Source: PRDV01 sp963710865 (GTDB taxonomy: Bacteria > Babelota > Babeliae > Babelales > Babelaceae). Taken from it: DNA of 64,000 nt. The stretch covers positions 62,001 through 126,000 of the forward strand of contig CAVQBR010000001.1 of NCBI GenBank assembly GCA_963710865.1, in the 5' to 3' direction. Positions within the stretch are counted from its first letter, which is position 1; each line of letters opens with the position of its first letter. The position numbers and the translations under genes are program-made. This document shows positions 18,576 through 27,069 of this stretch, in pieces. Under the pieces are notes generated by a model. That model ran no database searches and was not told the DNA's origin. It worked only from the letters and a program-made list of their open reading frames with translations.

Positions 18576-19399
18576 TCTCGAGGCAATGTTAGAACGCCTG
18601 GTCCGATACCAACAACTCGTTCCTTGCTATTGGGAACCTCAACTCCCTGAACCTTATTATTCTGCAGCTGCTGAAGATAGTAGCCATTTATGCCGATGTA
18701 CCATTTCATAGGCTCTATCCGATAGGTGAGATCAAAATTCATATGGAAGGTATCCCCGAGTCTTCTACAATTTTTTTTATCAAAGCTGCACCATAAGTAG
18801 TGAAGCCGCCATGAAGAGCTTATTTTCTCGGTAATGAAAAGGGTTGCTGCCCAATGAGGTGAAATGACGTAAAAAGCGTTTCCCGGATTGATGCTAAACT
18901 CAGGAGCTTTATTCTTTCCTGTCGGAAATGAGAAAATACAAGCTAACCGATGGACGAAGAAAGGTTTATCTGCTCGCCACATTAAATCCCATTGCAAAAA
19001 GGGGGCTACTACAAAATCAGAAAATCCGCTGCCACTGCTTTTTATTCCTAGCTGATTGCGATTCAACTGAGCGTAGAATGCGATAGGCAGCAAGACTGAG
19101 ACACCAGGCTTTGCATTGAACAGAATGTTTTCTGGAGCCTGATAGGTACCCTGAGGACTCACAACCAAGACATTTAACTGGGGATTTGTGATACCTGGAA
19201 GAGGATTCCCCTGAAAGTCAGTAAAGGTATTCGAATGATAAAACACTTGAAACTGTTGATAGGACCATTCTTTTCTATTTAACAAGCCAAATCCATCGAA
19301 AAAGCTTGTAGAGCCTAAGTTAACAGGTGGCAAACCATATCCTACAGCTTTCTGCAAACTGAAGAGAAAAAACAATAGCCAGATGTTTCTAGAGTACAT
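18479..19399 (-). CDS. Outer-membrane beta-barrel-like protein (phenol_MetA_deg/SphA-type)
   Basis: 306 residues with a signal peptide (LWLL-type hydrophobic core, cleavage near GYG). The chain alternates aromatic and polar residues in short strands (FVHRLACIFSFPTGKNKAPE; WRLHYLWCSFDKKNCR; MKWYIGINGYYLQQLQ) and ends in Phe (VFRFAKNF). That is the usual C-terminal signature for outer-membrane assembly. The motif FSFPTGKN and the gap pattern fit the 'putative MetA-pathway of phenol degradation' family, a group of outer-membrane channels. Substrate is unknown. The gene's 3' end has been copied twice downstream (17853-18338). Confidence 0.65.
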   Translation of the reverse strand: MYSRNIWLLFFLFSLQKAVGYGLPPVNLGSTSFFDGFGLLNRKEWSYQQFQVFYHSNTFTDFQGNPLPGITNPQLNVLVVSPQGTYQAPENILFNAKPGVSVLLPIAFYAQLNRNQLGIKSSGSGFSDFVVAPFLQWDLMWRADKPFFVHRLACIFSFPTGKNKAPEFSINPGNAFYVISPHWAATLFITEKISSSWRLHYLWCSFDKKNCRRLGDTFHMNFDLTYRIEPMKWYIGINGYYLQQLQNNKVQGVEVPNSKERVVGIGPGVLTLPREDLFIFGNLYFEFNVRNRPKGVRAVFRFAKNF

Positions 19400-19414
19400 A
19401 CCGCCCCGTTAACG

Positions 19415-19439
19415 AAAAAGGCACTTCCTGTGAAGTGCC
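19415..19439 (-). terminator. Rho-independent terminator of the Bax-inhibitor-like gene
   Basis: On the minus strand GGCACTTC-ACAG-GAAGTGCC is followed directly by TTTTT. It lies 20 bases past the stop codon of the gene at 19459-20187. This is the clearest classic terminator in the window along with 59860-59884. Confidence 0.85.
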
Positions 19440-19458
19440 CTCTTTATTTCTAAAAGAC

Positions 19459-20187
19459 TTATTTTCTTCGAGCTACTTTTGCGAGCAATCGCAAAAGCTC
19501 AACATAGAGCCAAATAAGTGTAACAAGAACCATAAATGCAGCATACCATTCCATATAGTCTGGACGCTCTGCCTCTACACTTTCTTCAATCAACTGAAAA
19601 TCGAGCAATAAATTAAACGCGGCAATACCAACCACAAAAAGGCTAAAGAGAATGCTCGTCATACTGCTACTTTGATAAAAGGCGGTCGTTTGGACACCGC
19701 AGAGAGCTAGACCAAACAGAAGGAGATAGGTAAGCCCAATACCAGCTGTAGCTGAAATAATTATTGCCTTAACCGTTTCAGTCACTTCAATAAGCTTAAG
19801 TCTATAGACGAGTAACATACCCACAGCCGTCGCAGACGTAAGAGCAAGCGCAAGTGTAGTAATACCACCATAGCGAAGTTCATACGCAGCAGAGATTCCT
19901 CCGAGAAGAAACCCTTGAAGCACAGCATACGGCAAAGTCGTATAACGTGACAAGTGAGGTCTGAAGACTGTTACTATACTGAGTATCACACCTCCTATAA
20001 AAGCTCCCAAAGTAAGAGTACTGTTGAGAGAATTTCCTGAGAAAAACTGCCACCAACTAAGAGCTGCTGCCCCGATCATTGCAGCAATAAGCAATGTTAC
20101 TTTGGTCAGCGTACCTTGCAACGTCATCGGCCTGTCAGCGTGAGAGCTCGTTGCCGAAAACACATTTTTTACGATATCAAATGCCAT
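19459..20187 (-). CDS. Bax inhibitor-1/YccA family membrane protein
   Basis: 242 residues with seven predicted membrane helices, beginning near residue 28 (VTLLIAAMIGAAALSWWQFF) and ending LLRLLAKVARRK. Features typical of the bacterial BI-1 (YccA-like) branch are PYAVLQGFLLGGISAAYE after helix 3, FNLLLDFQLIEESVE with acidic residues, and YMEWYAAFMVLVTLIWLYVE near the end. The family includes calcium-leak channels and cell-death suppressors in eukaryotes; in bacteria it is linked to membrane stress and proteolysis. The start has GAGGTG seven bases upstream. Single-gene unit with its own terminator. Confidence 0.9.
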   Translation of the reverse strand: MAFDIVKNVFSATSSHADRPMTLQGTLTKVTLLIAAMIGAAALSWWQFFSGNSLNSTLTLGAFIGGVILSIVTVFRPHLSRYTTLPYAVLQGFLLGGISAAYELRYGGITTLALALTSATAVGMLLVYRLKLIEVTETVKAIIISATAGIGLTYLLLFGLALCGVQTTAFYQSSSMTSILFSLFVVGIAAFNLLLDFQLIEESVEAERPDYMEWYAAFMVLVTLIWLYVELLRLLAKVARRK

Positions 20188-20282
20188 GAATCACCTCATT
20201 AAGTGAAAGATCAACTATACATTGTTAGTATAGACCAAAATTCAAAAAACACCAGCTGCAGCTAACATAAAAGTAAACACTA

Positions 20283-21035
20283 TCACTGACTGAGAGGTCG
20301 CTCCCTATTTGAGCGAGGCAGCATCTGATTATCTGCATGATGATGAAGGGCACTATCTAACCAATTAATAAGATTGTTACCCAAATGCCTCATCGGTATT
20401 TTTCCACTACGATACGCATGATAAAGCGCTTCTTTCATTTCTAATGTTTCATCGTAGCCATCTTTTATCAACTCAGTCCACCGATATGCAATGTCTCTGC
20501 CTACTTTACTACGCGGGTCTGCGTCAAGGCTTCTTTCTATATCATCGATAAGCTCTTGCCATCGTTTTCTATAGAGAGCAAGCTCCTTCGCTGCAGGCTG
20601 GTCAATTTCTGTGGCCTGTCTTCCAAGTATCTTTCTCCTCAACTCCTCAAACAAATGCTCTTCAATAAGCCTTAGAAGTAGATGCAAATCGATACTGTCC
20701 CGAGTTCTCGAGTGTTGTAAAATAATTTCCAATGCCTTACAAGAAGTCTGGAGCTCTTCAAGTTGCTCCTGTGCTTCAAAACTTTGTCTTTGAAGGTCTT
20801 GCAAGCTCATAACACCATTTTTCTTGAGTATCTCTTTAATTACTAATAAGGAAAATCCCAAAAACCGAAGCGCGAGGATCGGCTGAACTTTTAACAAATC
20901 AAACTGTGAATACACACGGTATCCATTTGATAATCGTTTTGAAGGTTTTAACAAACCAATACGATCATAATGATGCAAAGAACGCACCGAAATGTTCGTC
21001 ATAATACTAAATTCTTTTATCAACCAAGTAGCCAT
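20283..21035 (-). CDS. MerR-family transcription regulator (paralogue 1)
   Basis: 250 residues. The N-terminal winged helix is canonical for MerR: WLIKEFSIMTNISVRSLHHY, then DRIGLLKPSKRLSNGYRVYS, then LRFLGFSLLVIKEIL. A coiled dimerisation helix follows (about 75-110). A C-terminal helical domain (YRKRWQELIDDIERSLDADP...) resembles the TipAS-type ligand-binding region. The start is preceded by AAGGGA. Its closest relatives are the neighbouring genes at 21686-22438 (same 250-residue length) and 21329-21667. Targets are likely local, but no MerR-type palindrome was identified. Confidence 0.85.
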   Translation of the reverse strand: MATWLIKEFSIMTNISVRSLHHYDRIGLLKPSKRLSNGYRVYSQFDLLKVQPILALRFLGFSLLVIKEILKKNGVMSLQDLQRQSFEAQEQLEELQTSCKALEIILQHSRTRDSIDLHLLLRLIEEHLFEELRRKILGRQATEIDQPAAKELALYRKRWQELIDDIERSLDADPRSKVGRDIAYRWTELIKDGYDETLEMKEALYHAYRSGKIPMRHLGNNLINWLDSALHHHADNQMLPRSNRERPLSQ

Positions 21036-21328
21036 AGTTCCCTTTTATACTTTATCTTTGCATAAAACATCTCCTGTATTGAGGATATACCTCTGATACT
21101 TTTCCAAATAAGTCATTGCTCAAATCAATGAATGATTCTAAATCATTTTTTTTCGAGTCTAATTATCTAATACAGCTCACGAATCTGCTTTGAATTGTTG
21201 TATACCGACATAAGGATGACAAGCAGATTGTGACTCATATGAACAATCACGTGATTGTTTAAGCATAAATCTCTATTTAAAAGTTATTTTGACTAGTTCT
21301 AGCAACAACCCGCAAGAAATAGATGCGA

Positions 21329-21667
21329 TTATTCGTAAACTCCTTTTTTGTGATAGGTTAGAGCAACCTCTAACCACAGTGTTAAATTTTTACTGAAATG
21401 AATGTTTGGTAATGTTCCATCACTATAAGCATTGTACAATGCTTCTTTTACTTTCGGGTTCTTTCCATCACACTCATTTACCAAATCAATCCAGTTATCA
21501 GCAACCCTCCTTCCCACGATACCCAAAGGATCTTCATGAAGACATTCTTCAATTTCTTCAATGAGCTCTTCCCATCGTTTTCCATAGTGGGCAAGCTCTT
21601 GCTGAGCAGCCTGTTCAAGTTTACTCGTGTGTTTACAAAACAATTTCCTTCTTAGCTCTTCAAACAT
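21329..21667 (-). CDS. MerR paralogue lacking the DNA-binding domain (112 aa)
   Basis: The protein aligns with the C-terminal half of the two neighbouring MerR regulators (MFEELRRKLF versus LFEELRRKIL; YGKRWEELIEEIEECLHEDP versus YRKRWQELIDDIERSLDADP). It has no helix-turn-helix. It has its own ribosome site (GGGGAG, six bases before the ATG) and starts 18 bases after the stop of the full-length regulator upstream. The two are therefore probably cotranscribed. Either it is a truncated remnant that happens to keep a good start, or a free ligand-binding domain that modulates the regulators. No promoter of its own was seen. Confidence 0.65.
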   Translation of the reverse strand: MFEELRRKLFCKHTSKLEQAAQQELAHYGKRWEELIEEIEECLHEDPLGIVGRRVADNWIDLVNECDGKNPKVKEALYNAYSDGTLPNIHFSKNLTLWLEVALTYHKKGVYE

Positions 21668-21685
21668 TTTTACTCCCCATCTGCA

Positions 21686-22438
21686 CTACAGCTCCTTGAA
21701 AACTCTTCGTTTCTCCAGGCCAGGAGGAAGAGGTGCACAGTTCACTATTTTAAGCGCAACTTCTAACCAATCAACGACCTCCTTGCTAAAAGGGGTATTG
21801 GGTATTTTAGCACCTAGGTAAGCATCATGTAACGCTTGCTTCAATGCAGGTTCTCTGTCGCATGATTCATTTGCTAGTTTTGCCCATGCATAGGCAATTT
21901 GTTTACCTCTCTCGCCACACGGGTCTTCTTCAAGAGATGCTACTATTTCCGTAATAAGATCTTCCCATCGCTTTTTGTAGTAAGCAAACTCTTCGGCAAA
22001 GGATGGCTCAAGATTAGGAGCTGACTTGCCAAATACCTTTTTTTTGTCTTCGGCAGAAATATTCTCATTTATAAAGCTTATAATGTGAGGCAAATTAAGA
22101 TTCACTTCATTCTCAGAATGTGCTATGAGCAACTCTAATACTTTATAGGCAGCTTGCAGTTGTTCAATCTCTGACTTCAGTGCAACACGCTGCTTTTGGA
22201 GATCTTCCAGTGCAAGGCTATCATTTTTGAGAATCTTGCTAATCTGTAGCAAAGAAAATCCCATGAAACGAAGTGCTACTATCGGATGAACCTTTGCCAG
22301 ATCTAACTCGGAATATACCCGATATCCATTTGCTAAACGTTTCGATGGTTTTAGCAGCCCAATACGATCATAATGCTGTAATGATCGCACTGTTATGTTA
22401 GTAATTTTACTAAATTCTTTGATAAACCAAGTAGCCAT
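21686..22438 (-). CDS. MerR-family transcription regulator (paralogue 2)
   Basis: I start it at 22438 (MATWFIKEF), because GAGAGGG lies just upstream and this makes it 250 residues, exactly like paralogue 1. The HTH is ITVRSLQHYDRIGLLKPSKR, the wing is LANGYRVYSELDLAKVHPIV, and the recognition helix region is LRFMGFSLLQISKIL. The C-terminal domain has the same WEDLITEIVASLEEDPCGER pattern as its paralogues. Identity to paralogue 1 is high in the DNA-binding part, so they may compete for the same sites. First gene of a two-gene unit with 21329-21667. Confidence 0.85.
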   Translation of the reverse strand: MATWFIKEFSKITNITVRSLQHYDRIGLLKPSKRLANGYRVYSELDLAKVHPIVALRFMGFSLLQISKILKNDSLALEDLQKQRVALKSEIEQLQAAYKVLELLIAHSENEVNLNLPHIISFINENISAEDKKKVFGKSAPNLEPSFAEEFAYYKKRWEDLITEIVASLEEDPCGERGKQIAYAWAKLANESCDREPALKQALHDAYLGAKIPNTPFSKEVVDWLEVALKIVNCAPLPPGLEKRRVFKEL

Positions 22439-22667
22439 TTTCCCTCTCAATATAATGCCTGGATATAAGGTTAAGGCATACACCTATGTAAGAGTCAAGT
22501 AATTTTTTTTTTAAGAAAAATAAAATCAAATAACCCTCAACAACCCTTCTTGGCAAAATCCACCTTAGTGGTCCCATGCTCTTATGAGATGGCTAATCGA
22601 GAGGTTAATTTACCAAAAAAATCAAAAAATTCAATGAACTTTAGCATTATTCATGACAAAATCATTT

Positions 22668-22696
22668 TTATCGATAATTTGACTTTTTATCGATAA
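22668..22696 (+). promoter_or_regulatory. Pair of TTATCGATAA palindromes, probable GntR operator
   Basis: The perfect 10-bp palindrome TTATCGATAA occurs at 22668-22677 and 22687-22696, 19 bases apart centre to centre (about two helical turns). It ends 40 bases before the ATG of the GntR-family gene. Position and symmetry fit an autoregulatory operator controlling the regulator and the MFS exporter behind it. Confidence 0.55.
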
Positions 22697-22735
22697 AGCT
22701 ATACCTTGAAACTACACTACTTGAGGAACACTACC

Positions 22736-23404
22736 ATGAATGAACATCATACTCTTACCAGTAAATGTTACGAACAGCTGCAAAACGATATTATCGAAGG
22801 GACACTACACCCAGGGGAGAAGCTTATTATTGAGAAGCTTAAACAACGTTACGGAGTAGGACCTACCCCCTTAAGAGAAGCACTCTCTCGCCTGCTCGAT
22901 ACGGGACTCGTTACAATACTTGAAAATAGGGGCTTTTATGTACGTCAGGTATCTGAGGCCGACATTCGAGATATTTATCATACGTTCTCTCTCATTGAGA
23001 CCATAGCACTTACCGAAGCACTGGTACGGGGAGATGATCGCTGGGAGGCCGGAATTGTATCTACCCTTCATGAGCTCTCGCTCATCGAGCTAAAATCAGA
23101 AGTCAGTGATTACACAGTATGGAGAGAACGAAATTACGCATTTCATTGTGCTCTCATAGCAGGATGCAATTCTCCCACCTTACTTCAAATACGCTCAACG
23201 CTCTACAAGAAATTTGATCGCTATTGTCGAATGAGTTTTCACCTTGCAAGCACTCACTTACCGTTCAATCATGAAGAGCATGTACAATTAAGCCAAGCCG
23301 CACTCAAACGAGATACAGCTGAGGCATGTGACCTTACTACGCATCATATTTTTGGTGCACTTGAAGAAATAATACAAGTACTCAAAACAAAACGGCTCAT
23401 CTAG
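22736..23404 (+). CDS. GntR-family transcription regulator (FCD type)
   Basis: 222 residues from the ATG at 22736, with GAGG ten bases upstream; a TTG in frame at 22706 is less likely. The N-terminal winged helix has the GntR pattern: QLQNDIIEGTLHPGEKLIIE, KLKQRYGVGPTPLREALSRL. The C-terminal all-helical FCD domain carries the metal-binding histidines expected in NYAFHCALIAG and TTHHIFGALEEI. Such proteins sense small carboxylates or similar ligands. It lies 13 bases ahead of an MFS exporter and is probably its regulator. The palindromes at 22668-22696 are the likely binding site. Confidence 0.85.
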   Translation: MNEHHTLTSKCYEQLQNDIIEGTLHPGEKLIIEKLKQRYGVGPTPLREALSRLLDTGLVTILENRGFYVRQVSEADIRDIYHTFSLIETIALTEALVRGDDRWEAGIVSTLHELSLIELKSEVSDYTVWRERNYAFHCALIAGCNSPTLLQIRSTLYKKFDRYCRMSFHLASTHLPFNHEEHVQLSQAALKRDTAEACDLTTHHIFGALEEIIQVLKTKRLI

Positions 23405-23417
23405 CAAGGAATTTTAA

Positions 23418-24839
23418 ATGAATTACGCTATCCGCATTGCAATCCTCTATGGCATTGTCTGGTTTATCGATTTGCTGGATGCTTCTATTTTAAATGTAGC
23501 TCTCCCAAGTATTGCCCATGGCTTTAATACAACTGCACCACATGCAGAATGGGCTATTATAGGATTTCTGTTAGCTCTCACCATAGCTATTCCCCTGAGT
23601 GGATGGCTCTCAAACGAGCATGGGGCAAAAAAGATTTTTTTTGGAGCACAGGTACTCTATACAATGAGCTCACTTGCCTGCGGACTCGCTCCTTCACTGA
23701 GCATACTCATTCTCTGCAGGGTTATACAAGGTGCTGCTGGTGGACTCCTCATACCGGTGGGAATGACGCTCTTGCTCCAAAATACACCGGCACATCAATG
23801 GGCTACCATCACTTCAAATATGAATATGATTACTCTCATCGCACCCGCACTCGGCCCCTTACTTGCAGGGTATATAACTGCTTCATTCGGCTGGCGCTGG
23901 TTATTTTTATTTAAATTTCCTCTCTCAGCAGTGTGCCTTCTCCTCACCCAGCTATGGCTCCATGAAGAACCTACACAACCTCGCACCCCGTTTGATGGGA
24001 CAGGATATGCTGCAGCAAGTATCTCATTGATAACCCTGCTCCTTGCAGTATCAAATATTGGGCAACTGAGCACACCTCTTCTGCTTCTTTTTGGCGGGAT
24101 ATCTCTTATTACCGGACTGCTCTTTTGGAGAATCGAATCAAAGAGGGATCATCCTTTGATACCACCTTCGATTTTTAAGGTGCAGTTTTTTGGCGTGGGG
24201 AATATCATTCAATGCGCTGCTAATATGATTTTCCTTGGGGCGACATTCATTACCGGCCTCTACTTACAAGAGGCGCTTGGATTTTCAATCGTTAAAACTG
24301 GCTGGATACTTGCAGCAATTACACCGGGCATGCTAGCAGTATTACCGTTCATAAGCAGATATTACAATCGACTAGGGCCCCTCCCCTTTATTGTACCTGG
24401 TCTTATTGGCTTATCTGCTTCTATGTTCGCCCTCCTGTTTGTTACCCCACAAACGTCTCCCCTGATTATTGCTTGCATTATATTCTGTGAAGGAGCAACA
24501 TCGACCCTTATACAAACCCCTAATGCACTCACTATCTTCTGCGAAGTCCCTTCAGAGCTTAAGGGAGTAGGAAGTTCAATCTATGCTCTTGGGAAACAGC
24601 TCTCAGCAAGCATAGGAGTTGCGCTCTCAACGATGCTCTTAGCAATAGCACTCAAATGGCATGGGGTATCGGTACTCACGCTGGGCAGTCAACAGCTCTT
24701 CACTCTTGTATACCTCGCCCTTGGAACAATACCGCTTCTCGCACTTATAGCCTGCCTTTTCATCGACAATCAGCGAGCGCGTAAGCAGTTTGCCAAAGCA
24801 AAGCACCTGCCTTCCGAAACTGAGCTGGCAACCGAATAA
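23418..24839 (+). CDS. MFS drug:proton antiporter, DHA2 (EmrB/QacA) type
   Basis: 473 residues with about 14 predicted membrane helices. Motif A-like loop LSGWLSNEHGAKKIFFGAQV, motif C-like GPLLAGYITASFGWRWLFLF, and an opening DLLDASILNVALPSIA that is the family hallmark (motif D1). It exports small hydrophobic compounds with proton exchange in the inner membrane. Ribosome site AAGGAA precedes the ATG. It follows the GntR gene by 13 bases, so the two form a regulator-exporter unit. No EmrA-like adaptor is near. Confidence 0.9.
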   Translation: MNYAIRIAILYGIVWFIDLLDASILNVALPSIAHGFNTTAPHAEWAIIGFLLALTIAIPLSGWLSNEHGAKKIFFGAQVLYTMSSLACGLAPSLSILILCRVIQGAAGGLLIPVGMTLLLQNTPAHQWATITSNMNMITLIAPALGPLLAGYITASFGWRWLFLFKFPLSAVCLLLTQLWLHEEPTQPRTPFDGTGYAAASISLITLLLAVSNIGQLSTPLLLLFGGISLITGLLFWRIESKRDHPLIPPSIFKVQFFGVGNIIQCAANMIFLGATFITGLYLQEALGFSIVKTGWILAAITPGMLAVLPFISRYYNRLGPLPFIVPGLIGLSASMFALLFVTPQTSPLIIACIIFCEGATSTLIQTPNALTIFCEVPSELKGVGSSIYALGKQLSASIGVALSTMLLAIALKWHGVSVLTLGSQQLFTLVYLALGTIPLLALIACLFIDNQRARKQFAKAKHLPSETELATE

Positions 24840-24946
24840 ACCACTACGTACTTATTTTGCACAAACACTTGATTGTGGAATGCATACTTTCATATACTCA
24901 TGAGGAGTAAGTTCACCGTGCATCACAATGAAAGGAAAAAATTAGT

Positions 24947-27060
24947 ATGAATACGCATCAACTTTTATGGTGCTTATTAGCACTGTATCCAAGCATAGAG
25001 GGAGTAACCCAAATTGTTACGACAACATCGGATATACCAGTAAGCGGCCAGCTTACGTTAAGGGAAGCAATCAATGCTGTGAATGCGTCACAGGACGCTA
25101 CTAACTTTATCACGTTTGCTATTCCAGGTACAGAAGTTCAGATCATAACTCCTTTGAATACCTTACCTCAGATTGTTAAGAAAGTTACCATAGATGGGTA
25201 CACACAGCCCGGCTCCGTAAAGAATAGTTCTACAGATCGCAGCAGTAATGCTCACCCTACAGTAGTCATTCAGGGTGATTTAATTAATCAAGTGACTGGA
25301 GAAATTAATCCAGCACCACAAACAACCTTCGGCCTGCGCTTTGGCGTTGCGGTATCTCCTGATGGCACCGTGCTCTCAACTTCCGAAGGATCAACGATTA
25401 GTGGCCTTGTCATTAATAATTGTTTTAGTGCGGGTATCGAAATACTCGGTGCAAGTTCTCTCACCATCAAGGGAAACTTTCTTGGAACTGATGATACCGG
25501 TGAAATCGTCATCCCAAATGGTTCAGCAATTCGCATCGCTCCTGCCTCGGAATCACTACCAGCAAATACCTGCTGCATAGGTGGAGGCGACTCTGCTGAT
25601 AAAAACCTTATCGCAGGTACCCTCTATCCCTTTAGAAATGGAGGGGTATTTCTTGCAGGGATCAAACAAAACGATAATCCGTAATAATATTATTGGAACT
25701 AATAAGGAAGGAACTGAAGCCTTAGGAAGTACAGACTTTGGTATCTTCATCTCTGGAGATTCTTCAACGACCCGCATTGACCATAATCTCATTTCCGGCT
25801 GTTCATACGCAGGAATTAACATTCGCAACTCAAGTGGAACTCTCATTACCGATAATTTCATTGGGACAAATGTAAGTGGAACAAGCTCTCTCGCCAACGG
25901 TACGGGCATCATATATACAGGCGGGAATGTGATATTCTGACGATGACACCATCATTGGTGGATATAATCCTGCAGAACGCAATATTATTTCTGGAAATGC
26001 TGGACATGGTATTTTGTTAGCAAGCTTTGGGAAGTTTATGTATTCTTACAATGATCGGGTATACCAAACGTATATCTATAATAATTTTATCGGTGTCGAT
26101 GTCACGGGCCTTGCAGCCCTTCCTAACGCCGCTTCTGGGGTATATCTTGGTCCGAGTGCCTACACTGAGCTAGAAAAAAACATTATTTCTGGAAATGGAG
26201 AACATGGGGTAACCATTGCCGAAGATAGCTATGGCACAACCCTTGGAGGTAACTTCATAGGAACAGATAGCTCAGGATCTGGTGCAATACCAAATAGCGG
26301 CGATGGAATTTGGATCGGAAAAGCGCAAGGTGCTGCATCCGACACGTATATTTCGGACTTATCTGATAGAGGTGGTAATATTATTTCAGGAAATCGAGGA
26401 AATGGCGTCAGTATTAGATCATTTTCAGACTACATCACCATTCAAAATAATCTCATTGGGAGAGCAAAGGATACTACCGAACTAGGTAATGGTGGCGCCG
26501 GTATCTTCATCCAGTGTTCCTCAGATAATCAAATAGGAAATGACTATTATGTAGACGATAAAATTGAAGGAAATACGATAAGCGCCAATGGCGGTCCAGG
26601 AGTCATTATCCTTGACCCTACAAACAATGATGCATCGGTAAGAAATACCATTCTCTCCAATAGCATTTACTGTAATGGTGGTAAGGGCATTCAGCTTGGC
26701 GCTTCTTCCTGTAAAAATCTTTCTGGGCCTAATAAATGCCTCCATCATCCAATAATTACTTCAGTTACTACGGACGGTACATCAACGCTCATCAAGGGAG
26801 AGCTTCGTAATATGGAAGATGGATATCATAATTATTACAAAGTTCAATTATTTGATACAAGCGCAACCTGTATCTCCACAGCCAATGGAGAGACCTTTGT
26901 CAAAGAGCTCTCTGTAGATGCGGATGGAAAGAAGCATGTTTTATTTGAAGAACGCATAGATCGTGTTCTGCAATCGGTAAGCGCAACCGCTACCGGTTCG
27001 AGCGGTAATACGTCTGAATTGAGCCCCAATGTAAATGCTGTAATTGTCGATACCCTTTAA
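24947..27060 (+). pseudogene. Secreted beta-helix gene with two frameshifts
   Basis: Starts at 24947 after AAAGGA. A signal peptide (residues 1-19) is followed by a CSLREA-like segment (LTLREAINAVNASQDATNF; VTIDGYTQPGS) and beta-helix rungs (NFIGTNVSGTSSLANGTG; NIISGNRGNGVSI). The frame must shift near 25645 and again near 25930 to stay on the homologous sequence: open pieces 24947-25684, 25581-25940, 26014-27060. Both shifts have the same direction, and no slippery site is evident. Restored, the protein would be about 700 residues, like the helix part of the genes at 860 and 6415, but without their C-terminal domain, which follows as a separate gene at 27070. It is either a recent pseudogene or carries sequencing errors. 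Confidence 0.75.
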
Positions 27061-27069
27061 GGAGAACCT

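Noticed and set aside
25640..25940. Programmed ribosomal frameshifting in the beta-helix gene
   Set aside because: No slippery heptamer with a following structure is visible and two separate shifts would be needed.
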